Below are positions 34,721 to 43,864 of a stretch of 63,133 nt of DNA, one piece after another (the first letter of the stretch is position 1; each line of letters starts with the position of its first letter). Both the position numbers and the translations under genes were made by a program. The notes under the pieces were generated by a model. That model was not told the DNA's origin and did not search any database. It worked only from the letters and a program-made list of their open reading frames with translations. Source of the stretch: Anaerosolibacter carboniphilus (GTDB lineage Bacteria; Bacillota; Clostridia; Peptostreptococcales; Thermotaleaceae); the NCBI RefSeq assembly GCF_014205875.1, contig NZ_JACHEN010000030.1:1-63133 (forward strand). The letters run 5' to 3'.

Positions 34721-35932
34721 TTAGAATATATTTATTCTTTTTTGGATGCCAATCTGTTCCAGTACTTCAATAGTAAGCTTCGCCTTTATTATATTATTTT
34801 CTTCCCAATATTTAATATCCTGTTTTAAAATATTAACATCCTCAGGAATCTGTTTTATCAAGTCTACCGTCATCTTCTCTAACAAAGCCTTTTTGACCAA
34901 TTCCACGTCTAATTCTTCTGGCTGGTCATTGGCCTCGAAATATTCATCTAGTATAATTTCGACAGGTATTATAATATTCCTCCATTGAGGCAGCCTTTTA
35001 TGTGTTGTTTCAAGTACATAATTGTCAAAAGGCACTTCCCCTATGCTTAAGGTCAACAAACTTTCTCCAATTTTCAATGTTCTCTTCACAAATTTTTTTC
35101 CTGTTTTCATCTTGTTTATTTTTATTATGGACATTTCATCATTGCTTTCATAATAGGTTTTGGCGAAAATCTCCCCCATGGAATGTACATATCTTGTATC
35201 TACACCCTCTCTCAGAATCGTACCTGTAACCAGAAGCTGTCCGGACTTTACGATATCCCCTTTTTGAACCATTGCATCTCCATTCTTCGCAATCACCTTT
35301 TCAATGATACCATTTTTTGATGCCATGATGTCGCAGGGGATTTCTAAAGGTATCTTTTCGGGCGCCTGTACTTTTTCTACCACTTCCACAATAGCTTTTG
35401 TTCCTCTTAATTCAATACCTACCCAAGCTAATTCTTCCATTTCAATCATCATGTTTGTTTCAATTTCTGACAGATCTAGTTTATATTTAAAAATACCTGT
35501 ACTTAATCCTAACTCGTTTAGCTTTTTAACGATTTCTTCTTTTTGTATATTTTCCGTACCTACTACTTCAACATCCCACACAAAAGAGGTAGTAAGCATT
35601 ACCATAAAAATTGCAATCATAGATCCAAACATTAACATCTTTCTAGCCCTAATTTTATGCATAAAAAAAGGATATCCTATTTTTGTATTGATCTTCACCT
35701 TACAACCGGCTCTTTTTACAATGTGTCTCAGATCCTTGTATCCAGATAGTCCTACTTTTGCTTCTAAGGTTGTATAATCAATTCTCATAATATCCCATAA
35801 ATAGATTCCTCTTGCGATGGCATAATTAATGAATTTTTCTAAAGCGAGCCCCTCAATGCGGATAACAACATAGCCTCGAATATAATTCCATATCTTTACT
35901 ACAAGCACTCTTCTCACCCCTTTATTACACAA
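34721..35932 (-). CDS. yqfD: Sporulation protein YqfD
   Basis: A 403-aa stage IV sporulation protein with one membrane segment (LMFGSMIAIFMVMLTTSFVW, residues about 93-112) and a large extracytoplasmic part. The N-terminal GYVVIRIEGLALEKFINYA and LSGYKDLRHIVKRAGCKV patterns are typical. It overlaps yqfC by eight bases, and the two form a sporulation pair (SigE-dependent in Bacillus). Confidence 0.9.
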   Translation of the reverse strand: MCNKGVRRVLVVKIWNYIRGYVVIRIEGLALEKFINYAIARGIYLWDIMRIDYTTLEAKVGLSGYKDLRHIVKRAGCKVKINTKIGYPFFMHKIRARKMLMFGSMIAIFMVMLTTSFVWDVEVVGTENIQKEEIVKKLNELGLSTGIFKYKLDLSEIETNMMIEMEELAWVGIELRGTKAIVEVVEKVQAPEKIPLEIPCDIMASKNGIIEKVIAKNGDAMVQKGDIVKSGQLLVTGTILREGVDTRYVHSMGEIFAKTYYESNDEMSIIKINKMKTGKKFVKRTLKIGESLLTLSIGEVPFDNYVLETTHKRLPQWRNIIIPVEIILDEYFEANDQPEELDVELVKKALLEKMTVDLIKQIPEDVNILKQDIKYWEENNIIKAKLTIEVLEQIGIQKRINIF

Positions 35933-36200
35933 ATTCTATCTGTTCGATCATCCCTGTAATGATGATTTCTTCTGTAATAATGGTTTTAATTTGAAGATCT
36001 CTTCCAATAATTCTTAATGTCCCATTTTTCGTATAAATTCTTATTCTTTGTTTGGAATATTCAAGAATTCCTTTATGATTTTCAATATATATTTGCAGAT
36101 TTCCGATCATCGTAATTCTCGGAAGATCCAAAATAATATCTTTGGGAAGCTCTAGTAATTCAGATATACTTTCCTTGATTTCTTTCGTTCTATCTCCCAT
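35925..36200 (-). CDS. yqfC: Sporulation protein YqfC
   Basis: A 91-aa protein with the YqfC pattern PKDIILDLPRITMIGNLQIY and IENHKGILEYSKQRIRI. It is co-translated with yqfD. A direct function is not known. Confidence 0.9.
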   Translation of the reverse strand: MGDRTKEIKESISELLELPKDIILDLPRITMIGNLQIYIENHKGILEYSKQRIRIYTKNGTLRIIGRDLQIKTIITEEIIITGMIEQIEFV

Positions 36201-36293
36201 AGCTCACTCCCCCCTTTTATATATAATGTTTATGCGTCCTTATAATGCCATAGTACAATATTTTCCACCCATTCTTGGGAATCTTTATATGAT

Positions 36294-36327
36294 GAAAGGC
36301 CGTAAAGATCACACTTTACGGCCTTTC
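36294..36327. terminator. 14-bp perfect hairpin between yqfC and 155-aa gene
   Basis: GAAAGGCCGTAAAG and CTTTACGGCCTTTC are perfectly complementary, with a six-base loop. There is no long U-run on the minus strand (CATCATAT follows), so termination may be partial. It starts four bases after the 155-aa gene stop. Confidence 0.6.
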
Positions 36328-36330
36328 ATG

Positions 36331-36798
36331 CTAGCGTCGCAGCGACTTTGGTTTTCCTAAAACCTCGGCCATTATCACGCCATCCCGAACGCTTTGCTTA
36401 TGAAAAGAAATCCTTCTTCCACCTATCTCACTTGCCTTGATTACATCATCAATCTCATTTTTCATTTCAATGCCAGGTGTATCTAGCTTTTTTACGAACT
36501 CCTTTGTGGAGTTTTCGTTATATCGATCAATCGCTTCCTCCTCATCTTCAAGAAGGGTCATCTCTCTGTTATCTACTTCCGATAGTTGTTGAAATTCCTT
36601 GCGTAGGGTACTTCCAAACTGCTCACCAATTTTTCTTAATTCATCCATTCGCGATAGCGGCGAAACAGTTTTTTTCTCTGGATTGCGACCTATGGGAATT
36701 TCTCTTTTCCTTCCACCCTGGGCTTCTCTTTTTTTAGACTTTGAAATGGCAAAGATAACAAAAATTATAAATGGTAGTATATTCCCAAAGAAATCCAT
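36331..36798 (-). CDS. Single-membrane-segment protein, unknown
   Basis: A 155-aa protein with one N-terminal membrane segment (ILPFIIFVIFAIS, residues about 7-19), then a basic, low-complexity cytoplasmic tail with a central acidic stretch (TLLEDEEEAIDRY). Nothing is recognisable beyond a DUF-like membrane-anchored organisation. It sits directly after floA on the same strand, where Bacillus has yqfB, and may be linked to flotillin function; that is positional inference only. Confidence 0.65.
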   Translation of the reverse strand: MDFFGNILPFIIFVIFAISKSKKREAQGGRKREIPIGRNPEKKTVSPLSRMDELRKIGEQFGSTLRKEFQQLSEVDNREMTLLEDEEEAIDRYNENSTKEFVKKLDTPGIEMKNEIDDVIKASEIGGRRISFHKQSVRDGVIMAEVLGKPKSLRR

Positions 36799-36837
36799 AT
36801 TTTCACATCCTTTTCACTGACACTACCAGTTCACCCA

Positions 36838-37833
36838 TTATTTTATCTTTCCTTGGTTTGGATCATCGTCTTTACCCATCTTAGAGATAGACTTTCTCAT
36901 ATCTGTATCTGCTGAAATATTCTGCATGTTGTAGTAATCCATTACGCCTAATTTACCTTCCTTCAGCGCCGTTGCCATAGCCCTTGGTATCTCAGCCTCA
37001 GCCTCCACTACCTTCGCACGCATCTCTTGTACTGCAGCAATCATTTCCTGCTCTTTCGCCACTGCCATTGCCCGTCTTTCCTCTGCCTTGGCCTGGGCAA
37101 TACGCTTATCTGCTTCAGCTTGATCTGTTTGTAATTGGGCTCCAATATTTCTACCAATATCTACATCTGCGATGTCTATGGAAAGGATCTCAAAGGCAGT
37201 ACCTGCATCCAAACCTTTGTCTAAAACTGTTCTAGAGATTTTATCTGGATTCTCTAATACCTCTTTATGAGTTTGTGAAGAACCTACAGTTGTAACAATT
37301 CCTTCACCAACTCTGGCGATAATGGTTTCCTCACCAGCACCACCCACAAGTCTTTCGATATTAGCTCTTACCGTAACCCTTGCTTTTACCACAACCTCAA
37401 TACCATCTTTTGCCACAGCAGACACCCTTGGGGTTTCTATCACCTTAGGATTTACACTTACCTGCACTGCACTTAGTACTTCTCTCCCTGCCAAGTCAAT
37501 GGCAGTTGCTCTATCAAACTCTAAAGCAATTTCTGCTCTTTGGGCTGCGATCAATGCATCTACTACGCTGTTTACATTTCCGCCAGCCAAATAGTGGGCT
37601 TCTAATTTATCAATGTTCAGATCCAAGCCTGCTTTTGTTGCTTTAATCAAAGGATTTACAATTCTAGATGGAGAAACTTTTCTAAATCGCATACCAATCA
37701 ATGTGAAAATTCCAATCTTTACCCCTGAAAAGTAAGCAGTAATCCACAGACCTACTGGGATAAAACTAAACAACAAGCCTAAAAGAAGCAGTACAACAAT
37801 CGATAAAATTCCAAATACAATAATTGTTTCCAT
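36838..37833 (-). CDS. floA: Flotillin-like protein FloA
   Basis: A 331-aa membrane-microdomain scaffold: an N-terminal hydrophobic hairpin ([20 protein letters not shown]), the conserved SPHB/flotillin region ([19 protein letters not shown]) and a long C-terminal coiled coil with EA repeats ([20 protein letters not shown]). It matches the YqfA family in length and position, 13 bases downstream of the nfeD gene. Confidence 0.95.
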   Translation of the reverse strand: METIIVFGILSIVVLLLLGLLFSFIPVGLWITAYFSGVKIGIFTLIGMRFRKVSPSRIVNPLIKATKAGLDLNIDKLEAHYLAGGNVNSVVDALIAAQRAEIALEFDRATAIDLAGREVLSAVQVSVNPKVIETPRVSAVAKDGIEVVVKARVTVRANIERLVGGAGEETIIARVGEGIVTTVGSSQTHKEVLENPDKISRTVLDKGLDAGTAFEILSIDIADVDIGRNIGAQLQTDQAEADKRIAQAKAEERRAMAVAKEQEMIAAVQEMRAKVVEAEAEIPRAMATALKEGKLGVMDYYNMQNISADTDMRKSISKMGKDDDPNQGKIK

Positions 37834-37846
37834 ACATCAATACCTC

Positions 37847-39166
37847 CTAATTAATTTTTTTCACTACAATTCTTCGACCTTCAATCTTAACAATTCTTAC
37901 ACGGTCATTTTTTTCAATAAATCCACCTTCAGAAACCACATCTATTCTTTCTCCATCCACCTCAATTGTTCCTGCTGGTCTTAATGAAGTGACGACAATT
38001 CCTTCCAATCCCAGCAAACCGTTGTTCGTGATGATAGAACTAAATCCCATATCCTTTCTTAGCTCTGTTCCCAGAATAATCTTATCAAAATATTTATTTT
38101 TCGGCGCATACTTCAGTAGAAGTATCGCTGCAATAACCGTCATTACAAATGCAATAGCCAAAGAAGATATCCCTAAAACTATAGAATCTGAAGAAAGAAC
38201 AATACTGATAATGATGCAGAGAATTCCCCCAATCCCAGGTGCGCCAAAGCCTGGAATCACAGCTTCAATCACCAGAAGTAAAATGCCCGTAAGGAATATC
38301 AGTACCACGGCAAAGCCTGCATTACCTGCCAGAATACTTCCACCAAAGAAAATAGAGAAGGCAATTAGACTGATGGTTCCTCCTAGCCCAAATCCAGGTG
38401 TAAGAATTTCAATCAGCAGACCAATAAAGCCGATACTTAAAATGACAGGCAATACGACTGAGCTAGTAACCCATTGTGCAACGGTCATTTTAAAATTTTG
38501 CCCTACTGGAATAATATTTCCATAGGAAATATTGAAGTGTTTTAGAATATCCTCATAATTATTCGATACATAATCTGTAAAGCCTATTTTTTCAGCTTCC
38601 TTTGTTGTCAGATTTAATAATTCGCCCTTTTGAACGATATATTTATCAGGATTCTGAGGATCTACAATCTCAATTCGCCGATCAGCCATAGCCTCTACTA
38701 ACTTCGGATCTCGTCCTCTTTGCTCTGCTGTAGTACGGAGTTCCCCTCTCCAATAGGATATATTTTTCTCAGTATATGGGATCGTTTCGGCAGATCCAAT
38801 GGTTGCACCTTTTGCCATGACAATATTTTCAGCTGCTATACTAATTAAAACACCGGCTGATTCTGCCTTGTTGTTTACAAGAGATATAGTTCGCAATGGT
38901 GTTTTCATAATAGCATCCCTAATCTGTGTAGCCTGATCAACTCTACCACCTAAAGTGTCCACCTCAAATATAATGGCCATGGATTCTGGATCTGCTTGGG
39001 CTTTTTCGATACTTTTCATAACAAATTGAGTCAATGCAGGATTAATTTCACCCTTTATAGGAATAACATATACATTCCCGCCAGCTGCCCCATATGCTGA
39101 CACAGATCCTAACAACAGTATCAGTATCAGCAGTGGAAATAGAAAATATCTTAAACGTTGATTCAT
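37847..39166 (-). CDS. NfeD-family membrane serine protease-like protein
   Basis: A 439-aa protein: signal peptide (residues 1-28), ClpP-like domain with VDTLGGRVDQA, NKAESAGVLISIAAENIVMA (catalytic Ser in ESAG) and IGSAETIPY, then about five membrane segments (235-345), and a C-terminal NfeD OB-fold (GLEGIVVTSLRPAGTIEVDG). This long type (YqeZ/NfeD1b) accompanies flotillins. Its partner floA is next in the operon. Confidence 0.93.
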   Translation of the reverse strand: MNQRLRYFLFPLLILILLLGSVSAYGAAGGNVYVIPIKGEINPALTQFVMKSIEKAQADPESMAIIFEVDTLGGRVDQATQIRDAIMKTPLRTISLVNNKAESAGVLISIAAENIVMAKGATIGSAETIPYTEKNISYWRGELRTTAEQRGRDPKLVEAMADRRIEIVDPQNPDKYIVQKGELLNLTTKEAEKIGFTDYVSNNYEDILKHFNISYGNIIPVGQNFKMTVAQWVTSSVVLPVILSIGFIGLLIEILTPGFGLGGTISLIAFSIFFGGSILAGNAGFAVVLIFLTGILLLVIEAVIPGFGAPGIGGILCIIISIVLSSDSIVLGISSLAIAFVMTVIAAILLLKYAPKNKYFDKIILGTELRKDMGFSSIITNNGLLGLEGIVVTSLRPAGTIEVDGERIDVVSEGGFIEKNDRVRIVKIEGRRIVVKKIN

Positions 39167-39243
39167 CCATGATCACCTCCTTTGATTATAGTATAATATA
39201 TTCTCTGTGGTTATTTTAACATTTTGATTGAAAAAGTCATCAA

Positions 39244-39300
39244 GATGCTTAAAAATGCAAAATCAGCTCCGAGAGAGCTGATTTTGCATTTTTAAGCATC
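39244..39300 (-). terminator. 26-bp perfect-stem terminator
   Basis: The arms (39244-39269 and 39275-39300) are complementary over all 26 bases, with the loop CGAGA. The outer part is A/T-rich on both sides, so it can end transcription of the EEP nuclease gene on the minus strand. The stop codon lies four bases before it. It is unusually long for an intrinsic terminator. Confidence 0.85.
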
Positions 39301-39303
39301 GTA

Positions 39304-40401
39304 CTATATCTCTATAGAAGCAATCACAGGTAAATGATCAGAAATATTGGTGTCAATCACTTTATAATTAGTAGCCTTCATATCTGGACTTATGAAGATA
39401 TAATCAATACGATTCTTTATCACAATGCCGTCATAGGTATGCTGATAATACTCCTCCGTATCCGCTGCTGCATCAATCAACTGATACTTGATTTGCTGAA
39501 TCCCTTCATGGTCAGGTCTGCTATTAAAATCACCTACCAAGATCGTTTTCTCTCCAAAATACTCCACATATTGCCTTAGTACATTAAACTGATTCAGCTT
39601 TTCTTCCTTTGTTAATCCTAAATGAGTAACCAAAAAGTTGATTGTCTGATCGCCCACATGTATCTTGCTCACAAGGAGTCCTCTTTTCTCCCGAAAGCCG
39701 GGTAATTTAACATTTTGGTAACTCTCAATGGGATATTTGCTCAATATGGCATTGCCATATTCAGCACCCATCAAACGCATATTTGGTGCAAACGCATAAT
39801 ACATGGAGGTTTCACTAGCAATTTTTTTCACTTGATCCTCAAATTTAGAACGGACAACATATTTATCTACTTCTTGCAGTCCCACGATGTCAATCTGATG
39901 ATCTATAATCAGCTTCCCTATATGATCGAGTGTATAAAAGCCAAGTTTATTCTTCCCATGATGGATATTAAAGCTCATAATATTTAATCCATTGATTTGC
40001 TCCATTGTATTTGGCTGCCCATCCTCTACATATATTTCTTCCAGATCACTTAGTCGAAATTTTTCTTCTCTTGCACTTCCAGGAAACATCTTAAAAATAA
40101 TATCTTTACGATTGCCAAAGTACTTGGTATTGATAAGAAATACATTCCTTTCACTACCGTTTAGCTTCTCTAATACATAATAGTCCACATGTACACCTGC
40201 TAATAAATCAGTGTCTTTATGAAAAATCTCAACGTATACTTGTTGAAGGCTGGAGGGCCCGTACACTTTAATCATATTATGCCCGCTACTACTCTTTATA
40301 ATCTTCATTTCCACTGCTTCTTCTGAAAATACCTTTGTTGAAAAAGAGAACCCTAAAAGAAAGAATGATACCAAAATTAGAACATAACCGATTTTTTTCA
40401 T
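39304..40401 (-). CDS. Secreted endonuclease/exonuclease/phosphatase family protein
   Basis: A 365-aa protein with an N-terminal signal or anchor (YVLILVSFFLLGFSFSTKVF), about 110 unrecognised residues, then an EEP-fold domain: IMSFNIHHGKNKLG, GLQEVDKYV, VGDFNSRPDH, DYIFIS and a final SDHLPVIASIEI. Substrates in this fold range from DNA to phospholipids and phosphate esters. Export suggests an extracellular target. It is monocistronic and interrupts the Bacillus gene order between yqeY and nfeD. Confidence 0.85.
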   Translation of the reverse strand: MKKIGYVLILVSFFLLGFSFSTKVFSEEAVEMKIIKSSSGHNMIKVYGPSSLQQVYVEIFHKDTDLLAGVHVDYYVLEKLNGSERNVFLINTKYFGNRKDIIFKMFPGSAREEKFRLSDLEEIYVEDGQPNTMEQINGLNIMSFNIHHGKNKLGFYTLDHIGKLIIDHQIDIVGLQEVDKYVVRSKFEDQVKKIASETSMYYAFAPNMRLMGAEYGNAILSKYPIESYQNVKLPGFREKRGLLVSKIHVGDQTINFLVTHLGLTKEEKLNQFNVLRQYVEYFGEKTILVGDFNSRPDHEGIQQIKYQLIDAAADTEEYYQHTYDGIVIKNRIDYIFISPDMKATNYKVIDTNISDHLPVIASIEI

Positions 40402-40578
40402 ACTGAGTCCCCCTTTTATGTCAAAATTTTCAGACTATATTATCATTATATCATAGACTCTGGGGGTTCGTTAACTGGAAATGTATAACAACTATCCTTT
40501 TTCTCGAGATCTCTTCATATTTCTACTAAACCAATCTATAGATAGATGAAAGCTTTCTATAAAGAGATTATGGACATT

Positions 40579-40608
40579 AAAAAAAGACCTATGTAATAGG
40601 TCTTTTTA
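40579..40608 (-). terminator. yqeY terminator
   Basis: AAAAAGACCTAT and ATAGGTCTTTTT form a 12-base stem with a three-base loop, reaching into the yqeY stop codon. It ends the long prmA-to-yqeY gene run. Confidence 0.85.
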
Positions 40609-41058
40609 TTGTAAGAATTGCTTCACGACTTGATTTAGTATTTTACCATCTGCTCTGCCTTTAACTCTTGGCATTAAAGCAGACATAACCTTCCCCATAT
40701 CTTTCGCCGTGGTTGCTCCAACTTCTCTTACCACTTCACTGACGATCTGCTTCATTTCTTCTTCTGTCAATTGCTGTGGTAGATACTCCATTAAAACATC
40801 TATTTCAGCTTTCGCTTCATCTACTAAGTCTTGTCTATTTCCCTTAGCAAATTCTTCAATCGCATCTCTCTTCTGTTTTACTTGTTTTGTCATTATATCA
40901 AGAATACCTTCATCATCAAGCTCTGCTCTTTTATCTACTTCATATTGCTTGATAGAAGCTCTTATCATTGTAATAACAGACTTACGAAGTTGGTCCTTTT
41001 CCTTCATTGCTATTTTAAGATCATCCATTAATTTTTCTTTGAGGGACATGCTATTCAC
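40606..41058 (-). CDS. yqeY: GatB/YqeY domain protein
   Basis: A 150-aa protein of the YqeY family, resembling the tail domain of GatB: LKEKLMDDLKIAMKEKDQLR, VITMIRASIKQYEVDKR, and LPQQLTEEEMKQIV. Its role is unclear, but it is linked to tRNA-related amidotransferases by homology. It follows rpsU by six bases, as in many Firmicutes. Confidence 0.93.
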   Translation of the reverse strand: MNSMSLKEKLMDDLKIAMKEKDQLRKSVITMIRASIKQYEVDKRAELDDEGILDIMTKQVKQKRDAIEEFAKGNRQDLVDEAKAEIDVLMEYLPQQLTEEEMKQIVSEVVREVGATTAKDMGKVMSALMPRVKGRADGKILNQVVKQFLQ

Positions 41059-41064
41059 CTCTTA

Positions 41065-41247
41065 TTAGTATTTCTTAGCGTTTTTTCTTCTTGCAGCCTC
41101 TGATTTTTTCTTACGTCTTACACTAGGCTTTTCATAATGCTCTCTTTTCTTCACTTCAGATAAAACACCAGCTCTAGCACATGAACGCTTAAATCTACGA
41201 AGAGCACTCTCAAGAGTTTCGTTTTCTCCAATTTTAACTTCTGACAT
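41065..41247 (-). CDS. rpsU: 30S ribosomal protein S21
   Basis: A 60-aa protein starting [20 protein letters not shown] with the basic C-terminus ([16 protein letters not shown]) typical of S21. GAGGGAGGG precedes the ATG at 41247; the upstream codons of the longer frame are leader sequence. It is separated from dnaG/sigA, unlike in E. coli. Confidence 0.97.
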   Translation of the reverse strand: MSEVKIGENETLESALRRFKRSCARAGVLSEVKKREHYEKPSVRRKKKSEAARRKNAKKY

Positions 41248-41374
41248 ATATTTCCCTCCCTCCGCTCGCAACGTTGTGCTGTGTCTATAGCAAAGCAACT
41301 GCTATATACCTTTTAGGAAATGTGTACAATACTATGTTATTATACATGAATTTTACATGTTGTGCAAGTTTTTT

Positions 41375-41719
41375 TTAACCTGGCGGCCACTTCATAGGCC
41401 TTCCTCCAAGCAGATGAAAATGAAGGTGATGCACCGTTTGGCCCCCTTGCTCACCGCAGTTATTGACGATTCGGTAACCACTTTCCTGAATACCTAATCT
41501 CTCAGCGATACTTTGTATAGCAAGGTGAATGTGTCCTAGCAGTTCTTTGTGGCGTTCTTCTACCTGTGCCATTGATGGAATATGTTCCTTAGGTATAATC
41601 AAAACATGACTTGGCGCCGCAGGTTGAATGTCGTAAAAAGCCAAGATGTATTCATCCTCATAGACAACATTGGCAGGAATTTCTTTTATAGCAATCTTGC
41701 AAAAGATACAGTCTGACAC
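41375..41719 (-). CDS. HIT-family nucleotide-binding protein
   Basis: A histidine-triad protein of the Hint type, about 114 aa: CIFCKIAIKEIPANVVYEDE at the N-terminus and the triad HHLHFHLLGG near the end. Such proteins hydrolyse purine nucleoside phosphoramidates. The true start is a GTG at 41719, after AAGGAGGTGA. It is between mtaB and rpsU. Confidence 0.93.
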   Translation of the reverse strand: MSDCIFCKIAIKEIPANVVYEDEYILAFYDIQPAAPSHVLIIPKEHIPSMAQVEERHKELLGHIHLAIQSIAERLGIQESGYRIVNNCGEQGGQTVHHLHFHLLGGRPMKWPPG

Positions 41720-41794
41720 GTATCTCACCTCCTTCACATTTACTGAGGGAATACCCTATACTTATTCAACGAAAACAATCATTTTCCTTCTTTT

Positions 41795-43105
41795 TTATGC
41801 TTCATCTTTCAAATGACCAATCATACTTTCACCATGGAGCTCATCTAAACTTACATTGATAAGTCGCCCTTCTACTTGCTCATGGGCCTTGCAGAATACG
41901 CGAATATAGTTATCTGTCAGTCCCTCGAAATATCCATCTAATGAATCACTGGAAGTTTCAAAAAGAACTGATTTTGTTCTTCCAATAAATCTTTCATTAT
42001 ATTTTATTGCACTTTCCTGTGCAAGTTGTAACAATTTTTCACTTCTTTTATTCTTTATTTCACTAGGAACCTGATTCTTATACTTCGCTGCAGGGGTTCC
42101 TTTTCTCGGTGAATACTTAAAGACATGAATCTGACTAAACCCAATTTCCTTTACAAAGTTATAGGTACTGTCGAATTCTTCATCGGTCTCTCCTGGGAAA
42201 CCAACCATCACATCGGTGGTTATTGATAGATCTGGCATATATCTTCTGAGTCGTTCTACAATCTCTTTATATTCTTCAGCCGTATATTTTCTATTCATTC
42301 TTTTTAAAGTTTCATTGCATCCGCTCTGTAACGATAAATGAAAGTGTGGACATACCTTCTTTAACTTTGATATTTCTTGAATGAAGTCTTCTGTTGCAAC
42401 AGTAGGTTCAATGGAGCTAAGGCGAATTCGCTCTATCCCATCTATTTTATGGGCACCACGAATCACATCCAATAAAGAAGTGTCCTTTAAATCTTTACCA
42501 TAGGAGGCCACATGTATACCTGTAAGTACGACTTCTTTAAACTGATTTTCTGCCAATCGTTCCACTTCTTTTATGATATCTTCTAGTTTCCTGCTTCTAA
42601 TAGGCCCCCGGGCATAAGGAATAATACAATAGGTACAGTATTGATTACAGCCTTCTTGAATTTTTAGAAACGCCCTGGTCTTACCCTTGATTTCACCAAT
42701 TGTCATTTCTTCAAATTCTTTAATCTGCATAATATCTTCAACCGCATTAATTTTTTCATGATCCGCTTGAATATTTTCCACATATTCTACGATTTTATTC
42801 CGATCGTTTGTACCCAGGATGATGTTGACCCCTTCAATGGAAAGCACTTCATCGGGAGATGTCTGGGCGTAACAGCCTACCACGGCTATGATTGCCTCGG
42901 GATTGATTTTTTTAGACCTACGAATAAACTGTCTAGACTTCCGATCCCCTAAATTTGTGACGGTGCAAGTATTGATTACATAGACATCTGACCTAGATTC
43001 ACTATCTACGATTTCGTAACCTGATTTTTGGAAGAGTTCTCCCATTGCTTCTGTTTCGTATTGATTTACCTTACATCCAAGGGTATAAAATGCCACAGTT
43101 TTCAC
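41795..43105 (-). CDS. mtaB: tRNA (ms2t6A37) methylthiotransferase
   Basis: A radical-SAM methylthiotransferase: the N-terminal UPF0004 domain (FYTLGCKVNQYETEAM, INTCTVTNLGDRKS and VVGCYAQTSP supply three cluster cysteines), the radical-SAM CNQYCTYCIIPYARG and a C-terminal TRAM domain. The GxxxTxY features distinguish the MtaB/YqeV group from MiaB. 436 aa. It methylthiolates t6A37 of tRNAs decoding ANN codons. Confidence 0.93.
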   Translation of the reverse strand: MKTVAFYTLGCKVNQYETEAMGELFQKSGYEIVDSESRSDVYVINTCTVTNLGDRKSRQFIRRSKKINPEAIIAVVGCYAQTSPDEVLSIEGVNIILGTNDRNKIVEYVENIQADHEKINAVEDIMQIKEFEEMTIGEIKGKTRAFLKIQEGCNQYCTYCIIPYARGPIRSRKLEDIIKEVERLAENQFKEVVLTGIHVASYGKDLKDTSLLDVIRGAHKIDGIERIRLSSIEPTVATEDFIQEISKLKKVCPHFHLSLQSGCNETLKRMNRKYTAEEYKEIVERLRRYMPDLSITTDVMVGFPGETDEEFDSTYNFVKEIGFSQIHVFKYSPRKGTPAAKYKNQVPSEIKNKRSEKLLQLAQESAIKYNERFIGRTKSVLFETSSDSLDGYFEGLTDNYIRVFCKAHEQVEGRLINVSLDELHGESMIGHLKDEA

Positions 43106-43864
43106 CTATATACCTCCTAAATCGCCTAACTCATACATGAGTATACTTAACGCAGTAAACCCCGCGGTTTCTGTTCTTAAAATTCTCGGTCCCAACGTGA
43201 CAGGTACAATTCCTGCCTTCTTTGCTCCTTCAATTTCTTTTTCTCCAAATCCACCCTCAGGACCAATATAGATACCGATTTTTGTTGCACCTACTTGCTG
43301 TCTCAAAACACCCTTTAACCCTAATGATACTTCTCTTTCATAGGGAATCAATGTTAAATCAAAGTCCTGAATATCTTTTATGGCCTCAGAAAAAACCATG
43401 GGAAGTTCAATTCTGGGAATAATTCCCCGCTTGCACTGTTTTGCAGCTTCATCGGCAATTTTCTGCCATCTTTCGACCTTCTTTTCTTCTGATTTCTGAT
43501 CTTTCAGTTGGACGATTGTTCGCTCAGTAATCACTGGCACAATACGACTTATTCCTAGTTCCGTACATTTTTGAATGATTACATCCATTTTTGTTGCCTT
43601 GGGTATTCCTTGGAAAAGTGTAATTTCGATGGGAGGTTCCGTACTCCCAGCCCACTTTTCAACGATGTTTAGCCGTATAACGCTTTTATCCATAGAAGAG
43701 ATTTCAGCAATATATTCCATGTTTTGTCCATCACAAATTTCGACCGCATCTCCTTGTTCCAAGCGGAGTACCCTCTGAATATGTTTCACATCATCCGGAT
43801 CATCTATAACAATTTGTTGCATATCTTCTACAATATTCTGCTTATCTACAAAAAATCTATTCAT
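43106..43864 (-). CDS. rsmE: 16S rRNA m3U1498 methyltransferase
   Basis: A SPOUT methyltransferase that modifies U1498 of 16S rRNA. The PUA-like N-terminal part and the C-terminal knot with IYIGPEGGFGEKEIEGAKKA, TLGPRILRTETAG and a final ALSILMYELGDLGG are clear. Starts at 43876 or 43864 are possible; MNRFFV is the conventional N-terminus. It overlaps the end of prmA slightly. Confidence 0.93.
   Translation of the reverse strand: MNRFFVDKQNIVEDMQQIVIDDPDDVKHIQRVLRLEQGDAVEICDGQNMEYIAEISSMDKSVIRLNIVEKWAGSTEPPIEITLFQGIPKATKMDVIIQKCTELGISRIVPVITERTIVQLKDQKSEEKKVERWQKIADEAAKQCKRGIIPRIELPMVFSEAIKDIQDFDLTLIPYEREVSLGLKGVLRQQVGATKIGIYIGPEGGFGEKEIEGAKKAGIVPVTLGPRILRTETAGFTALSILMYELGDLGGI

Noticed and set aside
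37989..38525. 178-aa plus-strand frame opposite the nfeD gene
   Set aside because: Antisense to conserved membrane-segment codons; Ile/Pro/Ser bias is typical of reverse reading.
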